Shown here: piece after piece, positions 16,908 through 26,397 of the stretch | Layout: each line of letters opens with the position of its first letter | Position numbering within the stretch: the first letter of the stretch is position 1 | Assembly: GCA_964509335.1 (NCBI GenBank) | Contig: CAZDXB010000018.1 | Location: forward strand, 1 to 64,000 | DNA from: CAZDXB01 sp964509335 | Lineage (GTDB): Bacteria; Bacteroidota; Ignavibacteria; Kapaibacteriales; UBA2268 | DNA length: 64,000 bases | Direction: 5' to 3' | The notes under the pieces: generated by a model | Database searches by the model: none | Told to the model about the DNA's origin: nothing | Seen by the model: the letters and a program-made list of their open reading frames with translations, nothing else | Made by a program: the position numbers and the translations under genes

Positions 16908-17566
16908 CCAATATTTCGGCAAATTACAATCTTCTTTTCGTTTTTCCTGAATCTCTCCGCTCCTAAAAAATCTATATCCTCAACTTCAATTTCGACTTTA
17001 GGAAACTGTCTCTTTGTCTTAGTTATTTCCTCCTCAAGCTCGCCGCCCTTCAGAGCGATTAGTTTGCCGTCTTTGTTCAAAAGTTCCTTCGACCAAGAAG
17101 CTAATGACGCCAGATTGCCGACGGCTCTAGCGAAAGCGACGTCGAATTTGCCTCGATATTTTTTCTCTTTCGCCATTTCTTCCACTCGCGCTCTAACGAC
17201 GTAAATTTCGTTTAAGCCGGTATGTTTCGCAAGCATTTCCGTAATCTTAGCTTTCTTCGCCTTCGAATCGACCAAATACATCTTTAGCTTCGGCGCTACT
17301 ATTTTTAAAGGTATTCCGGGCAAGCCTCCCCCGGTTCCCATATCCACGCATTTTTCGTTCCCTTTTAAATCGCAATATTTCAAAGGAGCGATTGAATGCA
17401 ATATGTGCTTTTCCAAAATCGCGCTAACGTCTCTTCTTGAAACTAAATTTACTTTTTTGTTCCATTTAATCAATTCGGTAGCGAATCTTTCGATATTGTC
17501 CAAATCCTCTTTCTCTAAGATTATTCCGTTAGCCGAACAAATTGTCCAAAATTCCGTCAAATTCAT
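16904..17566 (-). CDS. rsmG: 16S rRNA (guanine527-N7)-methyltransferase RsmG
   Basis: 220 residues. RsmG adds the m7G527 mark to 16S rRNA using SAM. Motif I is KCVDMGTGGGLPGIPLKIVAP (about residues 70-88), the adjacent acidic strand is LYLVDSKAKKAKIT-like (KMYLVDSKAKKA), and FDVAFARAVGNLASLASWSKELL is the conserved catalytic-side motif. Length is normal. First gene of a run with DUF4159 and DUF4175, joined by an ATGA overlap. Confidence 0.93.
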   Translation of the reverse strand: MNLTEFWTICSANGIILEKEDLDNIERFATELIKWNKKVNLVSRRDVSAILEKHILHSIAPLKYCDLKGNEKCVDMGTGGGLPGIPLKIVAPKLKMYLVDSKAKKAKITEMLAKHTGLNEIYVVRARVEEMAKEKKYRGKFDVAFARAVGNLASLASWSKELLNKDGKLIALKGGELEEEITKTKRQFPKVEIEVEDIDFLGAERFRKNEKKIVICRNIG

Positions 17567-17639
17567 AATATCTCGTCAATTTTTTTTATTTTAAGCGTTT
17601 GTAAATAAACGTCTCAAAAATAAAAAGATTTTCACAATA

Positions 17640-18302
17640 ATGGGCAAAAAGAAAGAAACGCCGTTTTTCTCGGTAATAATTACGGCTTACAACAAAGCGA
17701 AATTCTTGAAGAGAGCTTTGGATTCGTTGCTCGCGCAAAGCGAGGAATGCTGGGAAGGCGTTATTATAGACGACGGAAGCGAGGACGAAACGCCGCGAAT
17801 CGCGGAAGAATATTTATCGCTCGAACCTCGACTGTCCTTTCTCCGACAACCGAACAAAGGGCCGGGCGCGGCAAAAAACGCGGGAATAAAAAGAGCTTCC
17901 GGCAAATATATAACTTTCCTCGACGCCGACGACGAATACAAAACAAACCATTTAGAAGAAAGGAAAAAGCTTTTGCTCAATAAAACGGATATAGATTTGC
18001 TCTGGGGCGGCTTTGAAGTAATCGGCGATAATAGCGTGCCTAACATAAAAGAACCGAGCGAAACGATACCGATAAACAAATGTTTCGTCGGCGGAACGCT
18101 CGTTATTAAAACACAATTGGCGAAAAAGCTGGAATTCCCCGTTTTAAGATTCGGCGACGACGTTGAATTTTATAATCGGGCTAAAAAAAGCGGAGCTAAT
18201 ATAGAAAAAATAAATTTCGAAACATACGTTTACCGCAGAGATACCGGCGAATCAATATGCGACGAAATAAACAAAGGAAAAGGCCTCGATGAACGAAGTT
18301 AA
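17640..18302 (+). CDS. Family 2 glycosyltransferase (GT-A fold)
   Basis: 220 residues. The N-terminus FFSVIITAYNKAKFLKRALDSLLAQS and the strand EGVIIDDGSEDET are the nucleotide-sugar-binding motifs of GT2. GPGAAKNAGIKRASGKYITFLDADDEY contains the DxD-like metal site. There is no membrane helix, so it is probably a cytoplasmic enzyme for surface-glycan synthesis. The acceptor cannot be inferred. Its last 14 bases overlap the start of nth. Confidence 0.88.
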   Translation: MGKKKETPFFSVIITAYNKAKFLKRALDSLLAQSEECWEGVIIDDGSEDETPRIAEEYLSLEPRLSFLRQPNKGPGAAKNAGIKRASGKYITFLDADDEYKTNHLEERKKLLLNKTDIDLLWGGFEVIGDNSVPNIKEPSETIPINKCFVGGTLVIKTQLAKKLEFPVLRFGDDVEFYNRAKKSGANIEKINFETYVYRRDTGESICDEINKGKGLDERS

Positions 18303-18945
18303 AATCGACAAAGAAACGCGAAAAAGATTTAACGAAATATTCAAAATACTCGAACGAGAGTATCCCGAAGCGAAAATATCGCTAAAATACAAATCGCCGT
18401 TTCAATTGCTAGTAGCGACGATTCTCTCGGCGCAATGCACCGATAAACAAGTAAACTCCGTTACCAAAAAGCTGTTCGCGAAATACAAAACGCCGGAAGA
18501 CTTCTCCAAAATCCCCGCAAAGAAGTTGGAAGAGAAAATATACTCCACCGGCTTTTACAAAGCGAAAGCTAAAAACATAAAAAGCGCCGCCGATAAAATC
18601 ATCAGCGACTTCGACGGCGAAGTTCCCGGAACGATGAAAAAACTCCTTATGTTGCCCGGCGTCGGCAGAAAAACCGCCAACGTCGTCTTGGGGCATTGCT
18701 TCAAGCCCGAAGGCGTGGTCGTCGATACTCACGTGATTAGAATTACTAATAGACTCGGCTTAGTCGAAACGAAAAATCCCGAAATAATCGAGCGAATCTT
18801 AAACGAACTAACGCCAAAGAAAAACTGGGCGATAGTAACCCATTACTTCATCAATCACGGCAGAAAGATATGTTTGGCGAGAAAGCCCAAATGCGAAAAA
18901 TGCCCTATATCGGCTCTATGTCCCTCCGCCGCCGATTATCTTTGA
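18289..18945 (+). CDS. nth: Endonuclease III
   Basis: 218 residues. This base-excision DNA glycosylase/AP lyase removes oxidised pyrimidines. The helix-hairpin-helix motif LPGVGRKTANVVLGH includes the catalytic Lys, followed by the catalytic Asp in VVDTHVIRITNRLGL. A complete 4Fe-4S site (C-x6-C-x2-C-x5-C) ends the protein as CLARKPKCEKCPISALC. The ATG lies inside the glycosyltransferase gene. Its 3' end overlaps the convergent PAP2 gene by 30 bp. Confidence 0.95.
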   Translation: MNEVKIDKETRKRFNEIFKILEREYPEAKISLKYKSPFQLLVATILSAQCTDKQVNSVTKKLFAKYKTPEDFSKIPAKKLEEKIYSTGFYKAKAKNIKSAADKIISDFDGEVPGTMKKLLMLPGVGRKTANVVLGHCFKPEGVVVDTHVIRITNRLGLVETKNPEIIERILNELTPKKNWAIVTHYFINHGRKICLARKPKCEKCPISALCPSAADYL

Positions 18946-19884
18946 TTTCTTTATAGCGCGAGCGATTTTCGGTTCAAGCCAAACAGCCAAAACAGCTATA
19001 GCCGCGCCCGCAATCAAATCTACTACGTAATGGTAACGCAAATATACGGTCGAGAAAATCAAGCTAGCCCCGAATAAGACAAAAACCCATCTGAACTTAG
19101 ACTTGAACTTAAAAGCGAAAATAATGTTCGCTACAGTCATCATAGTATGCCCGCTAGGCATACAATCTCTGTGAACCGTCGCGATAGGGCTGGCGCCGGC
19201 GACGATTCCTCCACCGGTATTAACGGCGTATCTGAAGAATTCCGTCAACCACAAACCGGGTATCTCCTCGCTCAAAGAAGCAAAGCTATGTAAAGTAAAT
19301 CTCGGTCCTATAGCGGGAAGCGCGAAATAGAGCAGATAAGAAATATAAAAAGAAAAAATAATAGTGTTTGCAAAAGAAGTAAATTTCTCGTCGTCCCTTC
19401 TCACGTGCCACTCGATTCCGTGAATAAGCGGCATAAAAAAGTATGTTATGTATGAAAACTGAAGGAACTCCGTTAGCGCCGGATGATACATATCGGCGAA
19501 CAGTTTTGTCGGGTCGCAACCAAATAAAGCCCTATCCCATTGAATCAACAACCAGTCAAAGTCGCGAGGATTAATAATAGGAACGTATTCGTGAACTTGA
19601 GAATATATAAATAACACCAAGGGAGCTATATAAACTCGCCTAATTAACAAGACGGTTCTGTCGTCGCTTTTTTCATCTGAATAATACGCCATAAATACTA
19701 TAAAAATCGAAATCGCGACGTTAATCAATATATAAATCAAGGAGTTTTCAACTTGGTCGTAAAAAATAACGGCGAGCGCCGTATATATAAAAAGCATCGC
19801 CAGGGAATAAAAATCCACTATATTTATCGCCTTTCTAGCCGTTCGTATTAAATTGCCAACCTTAGCTTCCCTTTCGCCTTTCAT
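18916..19884 (-). CDS. PAP2-family integral membrane phosphatase (Aur1/Ipt1-like)
   Basis: 322 residues from an ATG that overlaps the rsmA stop as ATGA. The track extends 15 codons further, but that start is inside rsmA. Six or more membrane helices are visible. The C-terminal catalytic motifs are PSGHTMMTVANIIFAF and LRYHYVVDLIAGAAIAV (SGH and the H-x3-D pair). The family includes inositolphosphotransferase-like and lipid phosphatases, and the substrate is not resolvable. Third gene of the HIT-rsmA-PAP2 operon. Confidence 0.85.
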   Translation of the reverse strand: MKGEREAKVGNLIRTARKAINIVDFYSLAMLFIYTALAVIFYDQVENSLIYILINVAISIFIVFMAYYSDEKSDDRTVLLIRRVYIAPLVLFIYSQVHEYVPIINPRDFDWLLIQWDRALFGCDPTKLFADMYHPALTEFLQFSYITYFFMPLIHGIEWHVRRDDEKFTSFANTIIFSFYISYLLYFALPAIGPRFTLHSFASLSEEIPGLWLTEFFRYAVNTGGGIVAGASPIATVHRDCMPSGHTMMTVANIIFAFKFKSKFRWVFVLFGASLIFSTVYLRYHYVVDLIAGAAIAVLAVWLEPKIARAIKKSKIIGGGGT

Positions 19885-20717
19885 TTTTTCTTTTTGTTTT
19901 CCCAAAATTTTAAAATTTCGAAAATGCACAAATATTCGTTAACAGTCAACTCCTCGGCTCTTTTATTTATAAATTCGCAACCCTTTTTACGCGCTTCGGA
20001 GTTTAGTTCCTCGACTTCGCGACCGTAATTGTCAAAAACGTAGCGTTTTAAAGCGTTCCTTAACTTCTTCCTCCTTTGATTGAAAGCGGCTTTAACTAAT
20101 TTCATAATTTGAGAATACTCTTTATCTGAAATATCGACGCCCTTAAAATTTAGGCTAAAAACGGAAGACTTGACTTTTGGCTTGGGATAAAAGCAATTCG
20201 GGCTAACGTCGAATTCAATCTTCGCTTCGCCGATTAACTGAAGGGCTAATGTTAAAATACCGTATTCTTTAGTTCTCGGTTGCGCTTTTAGTCTAGCCGC
20301 CACTTCCTTTTGGGACATCAAAATCGCCCGCTCGACCGTTCGCCTCTGTTTGAATAGCCAAAAGAAAATTTGACTAGATATGTTGTAAGGTATATTGCCG
20401 ACTACTTTAACTTTGCCCGTAGAAGCTATAGAGTTTAAGTCGAATTCTTGTATATCTTTATTTACGACGGTTAGACGCGCTTTTCGGGGCGAACTGAATT
20501 TCGATTTTAAACTATCGACGGCTCGTTTATCTATCTCTACGCAAAACAAATCTATCGGCTCTTTTACGAGGAACTTAGTCAAAGCTCCGTCGCCCGGACC
20601 GATTTCAAGGACTACGTCGTTTTCTCGGCGCTCTAATAAAGCGACGATTTTACGAGCGACGTTGTCGTCCTTTAGAAAGTGCTGCCCGAGAGACTTCTTT
20701 GGAACGAGATAATCCAA
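19881..20717 (-). CDS. rsmA: 16S rRNA (adenine1518/1519-N6)-dimethyltransferase RsmA
   Basis: 278 residues. RsmA (KsgA) dimethylates two adjacent adenines in helix 45 of 16S rRNA. It starts with KKSLGQHFLKDDNVARKI. SAM motif I is VLEIGPGDGALTKFL, and the catalytic motif IV is VVGNIPYNISSQIFF (NIPY). The C-terminal helical domain includes AFNQRRKKLRNALKRY. Length is normal. It is 18 bp downstream of the HIT gene. Confidence 0.95.
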   Translation of the reverse strand: MDYLVPKKSLGQHFLKDDNVARKIVALLERRENDVVLEIGPGDGALTKFLVKEPIDLFCVEIDKRAVDSLKSKFSSPRKARLTVVNKDIQEFDLNSIASTGKVKVVGNIPYNISSQIFFWLFKQRRTVERAILMSQKEVAARLKAQPRTKEYGILTLALQLIGEAKIEFDVSPNCFYPKPKVKSSVFSLNFKGVDISDKEYSQIMKLVKAAFNQRRKKLRNALKRYVFDNYGREVEELNSEARKKGCEFINKRAEELTVNEYLCIFEILKFWENKKKK

Positions 20718-20735
20718 TTCCCTTATCCCGAAAAC

Positions 20736-21254
20736 TTACTTTTTACTGGAAATCTTTTTGAAAGCGTCCGATAGAAGCTCTTGGATTTCTTCCATCGACT
20801 GCGAAACTACTTTAGTGTCCGAAAGTATCGGCATAAAGCTCGTGTCGCCGCTCCAACGCGGAACGATATGAACGTGAAGATGCCCCGGCAATCCGGCTCC
20901 GGAGACCCTGCCTAAATTGATTCCAATATTATATCCGTGCGGTTTGCTTATTTCGCATAAAGCGTCGGTCGCTTCTCGAACGGTCTGCATTATGTTAAAC
21001 ATCTCCTCGTCGCTCAATTCGTCTAATCTTCCGACGTGTTTGTATGGAGCCACGAGAACGTGTCCGCCGTTATAGGGAAACTTATTCAACATTACAAAGC
21101 ATTTTTCCCGTCGCGCTACCACTAACAATTCCTTATCTCTTTTGGGGTCTTCGCCCGCTTCGCAAATAAAGCAAGGTTGATTGTTAGGATTTGTTTCTTC
21201 GTCTTTAAATCCTTGAATATATTTCGAACGCCAAGTTGACCACAAAATATCCAT
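20736..21254 (-). CDS. HIT family hydrolase / Ap4A-type phosphorylase
   Basis: 172 residues. The histidine triad HLHVHIVPRWSGD is intact, preceded by the nucleotide-binding NKFPYNGGHVLVAPYKHVGRLDEL and GYNIGINLGRVSGAGLPGH. A CFICEAGE motif (CxxC) near residue 30 resembles the zinc-binding start of Ap4A phosphorylase-like HIT proteins. It hydrolyses or phosphorolyses dinucleoside polyphosphates, but the exact substrate is unknown. Head of the rsmA-PAP2 operon. Confidence 0.88.
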   Translation of the reverse strand: MDILWSTWRSKYIQGFKDEETNPNNQPCFICEAGEDPKRDKELLVVARREKCFVMLNKFPYNGGHVLVAPYKHVGRLDELSDEEMFNIMQTVREATDALCEISKPHGYNIGINLGRVSGAGLPGHLHVHIVPRWSGDTSFMPILSDTKVVSQSMEEIQELLSDAFKKISSKK

Positions 21255-21293
21255 CGTATATCTCCTTACTCATTCATCTTATTCGAATTAAAA

Positions 21294-21329
21294 TAAAAAA
21301 AGCGCTCGCTTAAAACCAAGCAAGCGCTT
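21294..21329 (-). terminator. Rho-independent terminator of the outer-membrane protein gene
   Basis: On the minus strand AAGCGCTTGCTT pairs with AAGCGAGCGCTT (one mismatch) around a 6-nt loop, followed by a T-rich tract (complement of 21293-21300). It lies just after the stop of the gene ending at 21352. Confidence 0.75.
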
Positions 21330-21351
21330 CTTTTATACTTATCAAATTTCA

Positions 21352-22191
21352 TTATAATGAAAACGCGTATCTTAAGTCCACTCCGAATTGAAACGCGTTA
21401 ATTCTCCAGTCTTCGTCGGCTTTAACTTTCGTTACGCCGTAGTTATAATAGATAGCCGGCACAATAAAATAGTTTTCGCCTAAAATCAATTCGTATTGAA
21501 GACCAAATTTAATCCCAACCCGAACGGCGGTAGCTTCCTCTATCTCGCCGTCTTGCACGACTACGGTTCTACGACCGTTTTTATATTCGTAGCCCGCTAC
21601 TTCGGCAAATTGAACGTTTTCCGGCTCAACTAAATTATACTCTTGCGTTACTTGATTCTGAATTGGTATGCCAATTGTCGGTCCTACGGTTATCCCTACG
21701 GGGTTACCTTCAATAAAGTTCTCCTTATAAACGAATTCGATTACGGCTAAAGAGTAGGAAATATCCAAATCGTGCTTTGTCGAAGACCTGATTACGCTCC
21801 AACCGGTAGGGTTACTTTGGTCCTCAATCAAAGATGGCCACTCGTCGCCTTCCGAGTCCATTGAGCCGGGAAAAGTAGAATACATAACCCGCGTGATGAT
21901 TGAAGAAGTCGATTGGGCTTTGTTTTTGCCTATCTGATATTCGTAAGTCATACCAAAATAAAATCCCTTCCCCGCGCCTCCGTCGAAGAAAGGACAGTAA
22001 GGGTCGCCGGCAAAAGTAGCCAGCTTATCGGCGCTTTGGCTCACGTTGTTAATACCCGCGCACGGTCCTATCAAAATCGCTGTTCCAGTTTCTTCCGGTT
22101 CTATCGGGCTGGCGTCTCCTTGCGCGTTCATTTCAACGAACTGAATAACTAATAAAGCGGCAATTGTTAATGGTAGTAAACGTAGTTTCAT
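21352..22191 (-). CDS. Secreted outer-membrane beta-barrel-type protein, unknown role
   Basis: 279 residues. It has a signal peptide (MKLRLLPLTIAALLVIQFVEMNAQ) and amphipathic beta-strand pattern throughout, and it ends in FQFGVDLRYAFSL, whose aromatic terminal residue pattern fits an outer-membrane barrel. I recognise no specific family; PorT-like or generic OmpW-like barrels are possible. It follows the T9SS giant gene by about 12 bp, so the two may be co-transcribed. Its own terminator follows. Confidence 0.65.
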   Translation of the reverse strand: MKLRLLPLTIAALLVIQFVEMNAQGDASPIEPEETGTAILIGPCAGINNVSQSADKLATFAGDPYCPFFDGGAGKGFYFGMTYEYQIGKNKAQSTSSIITRVMYSTFPGSMDSEGDEWPSLIEDQSNPTGWSVIRSSTKHDLDISYSLAVIEFVYKENFIEGNPVGITVGPTIGIPIQNQVTQEYNLVEPENVQFAEVAGYEYKNGRRTVVVQDGEIEEATAVRVGIKFGLQYELILGENYFIVPAIYYNYGVTKVKADEDWRINAFQFGVDLRYAFSL

Positions 22192-22203
22192 ACTTGACCT
22201 TTA

Positions 22204-25200
22204 TTACTTAGTTATTATAAACATTCTATTTTTCATAGTTGAACTAGTCGTCAATCTCATAGTATAAACTCCACTTGCCATAGAGCTAATTTCAAATATA
22301 AGAGAATATGAGCCTTTTTTCAAATTTAAATTTTTTAATAAGCGTATTTTTTCTCCGCTTTGGTTAAAAATAGTAATATTTACTATATCTTCTCTCTTAA
22401 TCTTGAATTTTACTTCCAATTGATTTTTAACGGGGTTAGGAGCTATTTTCAAATCCGGCTCTAAGTTCCCGCCAAATTCAACCTGCCTCAAATTAAAAGA
22501 ACAAATATTTTTGTCCAGAGCTTTAGTCAAAACGCCGGAGGAATCGAAACACCTTTCCGAATATACTTCCGCTTCGATATCAAATTCTCTTCTGTCGGCT
22601 AATAGTACCAATAACTCATAGGACAAAATCCACCTCGCAGGCGAACTAACCTCTATTTTATCAATGTCAACGAACCTTATCTCTCCTTCGCTTTGCCTCA
22701 ATTCAACTGTATATTCTCTTAATCCATTCTTGTCTTCAATGAATAAAGTCGTTTTATCATTTAGCAAATATAAGAATTTATTCTTTACTTTTAACTTTAT
22801 GTTAAAATTTATTGGAAATTTCGAAGAATGAGGTATCAACCCTGAAATTTCCAAACTCACTGAGTCGCCTATGGAAAACTCGAAAACGCCCGGGTCTTCG
22901 ATTTTCAGTTTATAAACTCTAGGCGAAATTTTGATTAATTTTGTTTCATAATTTATTGAATCGTTGAAAACCGCTCTCGCGCCAAGCTCGCCTTCGAGAT
23001 TAGCTTCCGGAATAACGGATATGTTGTAAACGACTTTTGATTCCGGCTCAATAACGAAAGGCAACCGAGGCTCTTCCCCCCAATTAGCCGCAATCTCCGA
23101 TGAGACGATGAAAATAGAATCCAGTTCTATTGGAACATTGCCCCTGTTGGAAACCGATACGGGAACGTTGTTTTCAACGCAAGGAATGAAAGTTCCAGTG
23201 TCCGCTATAACTATTTGCGGCGATATAGTATCGGCGGCGGCGGCAAATCCAACAATCCTAACGGCGGTGTCGCTTCGCTCGTAATTTGGCAAAGCGTCGT
23301 GCTCAAACCTAAGGTATAATTCGCTTTTGCCAATTTTTTGAGGATGAAAATCGATTGGCGCCGAAACGCTGTCTCCTTGCTTAACGTAAAAGTTTTCAAG
23401 CGAATCGAACGCGCCGCCGTTAAAAGTAAAGCAACTGTCGTCGCCGTATAGTTCCACTAAGTTCAGCCAAAGCCTTTCGCTCCCGACATTTTTAATAACC
23501 GCGGCGACTTTATTCGCCGAATCGAAAATAGGGATAGTATCGAATACTACTGTATTTGTGTCTATAACCGGAATTACCCCTTTTCCTCTGAAAGTCGCGG
23601 AAGCTGAATCGCCAAAAGGCTCCTCCAAAGTAATTAATAATTTTGATTCTTTATCGCTCACCGATAAAGGCTTGAAGGAAGCCGAAATCTTGAGACTGTC
23701 GTAACCGAAAATAAAGTCTGTCGAATCAATTATATCGGGCGACTGGAAGTCTGTCGAATCGCCAGCAAAACCGCCCAAAACGGCAATTACGTCGCAATCG
23801 CCTAAGTTCTTAATATAAACGACGGTATCGTTTGCCGTCCCAACTCTTCTATCGCCCCAATCAACCGTTAAATCTCTTATATCGGCTCCAACGCCCGCGC
23901 CTCTTACAAAACAAGGAGCGGGTAAATCCAACGCGTTGACAAACTCAAAATTGACCGACTCGCCTCCCAATTCCATCGGCTTAAATTTAAAAGCAATTTT
24001 TAACGTGTCGCCGGGAGGTAAAACCCTCGGCAAAGCTGAATTAACCGACAACGGTTTAAATACGTCCGAAGAAAATTCGGAAATCGTATCTATTTCAATA
24101 TTCACGTTCCCGACGTTAATAGCCGTAACGTCGCCGTAAACCGAATCGCCGAGACATACTTTCCCGAAGTCGTATCCTTCGGTTCTAAGTCCGGGAGAAT
24201 AAACTTTGCCGAGAACGAGAGTTGAATCGTATCTGTCGCAATCGAAATAATAACGAATTTTCAAGCGCAAGTCTGAAAAGTCTTCTTTGGGCTTGAAGCA
24301 CACTAGAATATCGCACCTATCCCCGTTGTTTAAGTCTTTCGGTAGCTGAGTAAACCGACGCAACTCAAATCTATCGTCGTCGCCCTCGACGACAATCGAA
24401 TCGAACCTAACCGTTTGATAACCTTGGGCTAACAAAGAAACAAAAATACAAGTCGAATCTCCTAATTCCACCGCTTTAAAATCTATGGTGTCCTGAATGT
24501 CAATCTCGACCCCGTAAAACATATTTTGATAAGCCTCGGCGTTGCCGTTTTTATCGGAGTATTTTAAAACGAATTTACCCATTTTCATTAAATCTATAGG
24601 TTTAGCTGTGAAGGTAGCCGAATATGTGGAATCCGTTATTCCGGTCGTCATATCAAATTCGTAATTATAACTTTCCTCGCCCATAACGGCGTAAAGCAAA
24701 CCCGAATTAGAACTATCCCTAGGTTCGGTTATAGTTCCAGAAATCCTGCCGCAATACTCGTCAACCGCCAAACTAGGGAAAGTCGAATCGTTGGAAAAAG
24801 GGGAGTTTAAGGTCGAGCCAAGCAAATAAGCGTAAGAGTCAGCCTGCCCGTATCCGTAAACGACGCCGGAAAAGAATCCTTCTTCGCAGGTTATTGTTCG
24901 CTCGCCTTCGTCAACTTCCAATCTCGTCCAATAATAATTGGAATTTGGAAAAGCGTTGTCAAGCAAGTTATCGTCCAGATTTAAAGCCAAGTCGTCGTCA
25001 ACCTTTAAACTTCTCAAGGCTTCTTCGCTGAATACCAAATAAACCCTATGCCCCATATATTGATATGGGTCGTAGAATCCGTTCCCTAAAGTAAGGAAAC
25101 GCGTTTCGGATATGAACTGCTCAACGGGCGGTAAGATAACTAAGCTCGGGTCGTAATAAATATTATCTTCCTCGCCTCCGATTCTCATAATGAAATGACC

Positions 25201-26223
25201 GATTTGGACGGGATTGTTCGCGCTCCATTTTGCCGGCGAGCTAAGTTCCGTTACCGTATGAAAATCGCCGGGAAGGTTTAATTGAAAAGAGAAAGTCGTG
25301 TCTTGGGTTTCCGCCGTTACTATTGTATTAGAATCAGCGCAAGTTACCTTAAACAAATCGCCGCCGTTATGAAATCCAAACGGAACGGAATAAAAACGTC
25401 TGCCCCAAGACCTAAAGGGCAATAAAGCTTCCGCCAAATGGTCTTTGCTCTCAAAATGCCTGCCCATAAATTGAGGCACGGCGGTTCTTACGTGCCCCGA
25501 AACTACCATCGTCGGCTTGTCGCTTTCAATTATCGAACCCGTTAAATCGCCCCTGCCAATTTGATGCCTATAGGATTTAACGAGAAAACACTCGCCTCTT
25601 TCCAAAGTTATCTGAAAAGTTTTATCCTTGGCTCTTAGTGCGCTGGTGGCAGATTTCGGCGTGATATTAACTTTAGTGTCGTTTTGCGAAGCTATTATCA
25701 AAAACTCGCTTTTTCTAGGAATCAAAAAACTAGAGTCTTTTGGAGTGTAATGCTCGAAACTAGCTATATATTGGTCGTTTGGATAAGATATCGCTACGTA
25801 TTTTTCGCCCCACTGCGATATTGGAGGAACGATATAAGAATCGCTAGTGTTTGTTTGACTGCTAAACGCGTAAACGCAAATAGGAACGTCGGAAGTAATT
25901 TCAACAGCTTTACGTTTTATAACTTCGCTTTCTGTAATCTCCAAATTCGAAGGCAAATCTATCCTTAAAATAGAATCCGATTTGATAGAGTATGTCCTGT
26001 CAAAATGAAATTCCTCGGGAGCTTTCACGTTGATTTCAGCCGGCAGTTCGCTCCTAATAATTAATTCTAAGGTCAATCTATCTTCGTCCAGTATCTCGTT
26101 TTGCATAAAACCGACGAAAAATCGCTTCCCAGAAAACGCGGACTTCTTGGAATGCGCGAATTGACTGGAAATTAAAATCGCGACAACCGCCAAGAAAAAC
26201 GATATACTTTTTCGCCAATACAT
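22204..26223 (-). CDS. Giant secreted protein: IgGFc-binding-type N-terminus, ASH-like repeats, T9SS sorting domain
   Basis: 1339 residues from the ATG at 26221-26223, the start of a signal peptide (MYWRKSISFFLAVVAILISS). An earlier in-frame start adds 17 residues. The N-terminal ~450 residues show the IgGFc-binding pattern (FFVGFMQNEI, VEITSDVPICVYAFSSQTNTSDSYIVPPISQWGEKYVAISY, IIESDKPTMVVSGHVRT). The middle has repeated immunoglobulin-like choice-of-anchor/HYDIN-type modules with DFGKVCLGDSV-like and VDWGDRRVGTANDTVVYIKNLG-like starts. The C-terminal ~75 residues are a type A sorting domain: LKIAPNPVKNQLEVKFKIKREDIVNITIFNQSGE ending in VYTMRLTTSSTMKNRMFIITK. It is probably exported by the type IX system and attached to the surface. 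Partners unknown. Confidence 0.85.
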   Translation of the reverse strand: MYWRKSISFFLAVVAILISSQFAHSKKSAFSGKRFFVGFMQNEILDEDRLTLELIIRSELPAEINVKAPEEFHFDRTYSIKSDSILRIDLPSNLEITESEVIKRKAVEITSDVPICVYAFSSQTNTSDSYIVPPISQWGEKYVAISYPNDQYIASFEHYTPKDSSFLIPRKSEFLIIASQNDTKVNITPKSATSALRAKDKTFQITLERGECFLVKSYRHQIGRGDLTGSIIESDKPTMVVSGHVRTAVPQFMGRHFESKDHLAEALLPFRSWGRRFYSVPFGFHNGGDLFKVTCADSNTIVTAETQDTTFSFQLNLPGDFHTVTELSSPAKWSANNPVQIGHFIMRIGGEEDNIYYDPSLVILPPVEQFISETRFLTLGNGFYDPYQYMGHRVYLVFSEEALRSLKVDDDLALNLDDNLLDNAFPNSNYYWTRLEVDEGERTITCEEGFFSGVVYGYGQADSYAYLLGSTLNSPFSNDSTFPSLAVDEYCGRISGTITEPRDSSNSGLLYAVMGEESYNYEFDMTTGITDSTYSATFTAKPIDLMKMGKFVLKYSDKNGNAEAYQNMFYGVEIDIQDTIDFKAVELGDSTCIFVSLLAQGYQTVRFDSIVVEGDDDRFELRRFTQLPKDLNNGDRCDILVCFKPKEDFSDLRLKIRYYFDCDRYDSTLVLGKVYSPGLRTEGYDFGKVCLGDSVYGDVTAINVGNVNIEIDTISEFSSDVFKPLSVNSALPRVLPPGDTLKIAFKFKPMELGGESVNFEFVNALDLPAPCFVRGAGVGADIRDLTVDWGDRRVGTANDTVVYIKNLGDCDVIAVLGGFAGDSTDFQSPDIIDSTDFIFGYDSLKISASFKPLSVSDKESKLLITLEEPFGDSASATFRGKGVIPVIDTNTVVFDTIPIFDSANKVAAVIKNVGSERLWLNLVELYGDDSCFTFNGGAFDSLENFYVKQGDSVSAPIDFHPQKIGKSELYLRFEHDALPNYERSDTAVRIVGFAAAADTISPQIVIADTGTFIPCVENNVPVSVSNRGNVPIELDSIFIVSSEIAANWGEEPRLPFVIEPESKVVYNISVIPEANLEGELGARAVFNDSINYETKLIKISPRVYKLKIEDPGVFEFSIGDSVSLEISGLIPHSSKFPINFNIKLKVKNKFLYLLNDKTTLFIEDKNGLREYTVELRQSEGEIRFVDIDKIEVSSPARWILSYELLVLLADRREFDIEAEVYSERCFDSSGVLTKALDKNICSFNLRQVEFGGNLEPDLKIAPNPVKNQLEVKFKIKREDIVNITIFNQSGEKIRLLKNLNLKKGSYSLIFEISSMASGVYTMRLTTSSTMKNRMFIITK

Positions 26224-26397
26224 AGAACCGTTTAATTTTAAGTTATAATTAAACAAAAAAAAACTTAAAATCAAAATATAAAGCGGTAAAACGAAAAAAT
26301 ACTATGCTTTTGATATGAAAAAAACGCCTCGAATATTCGAATAAAAATCGAACGGTTCGGAATAAGAAAAACAACGGCAAGAAGTTAGTAAATGTAA

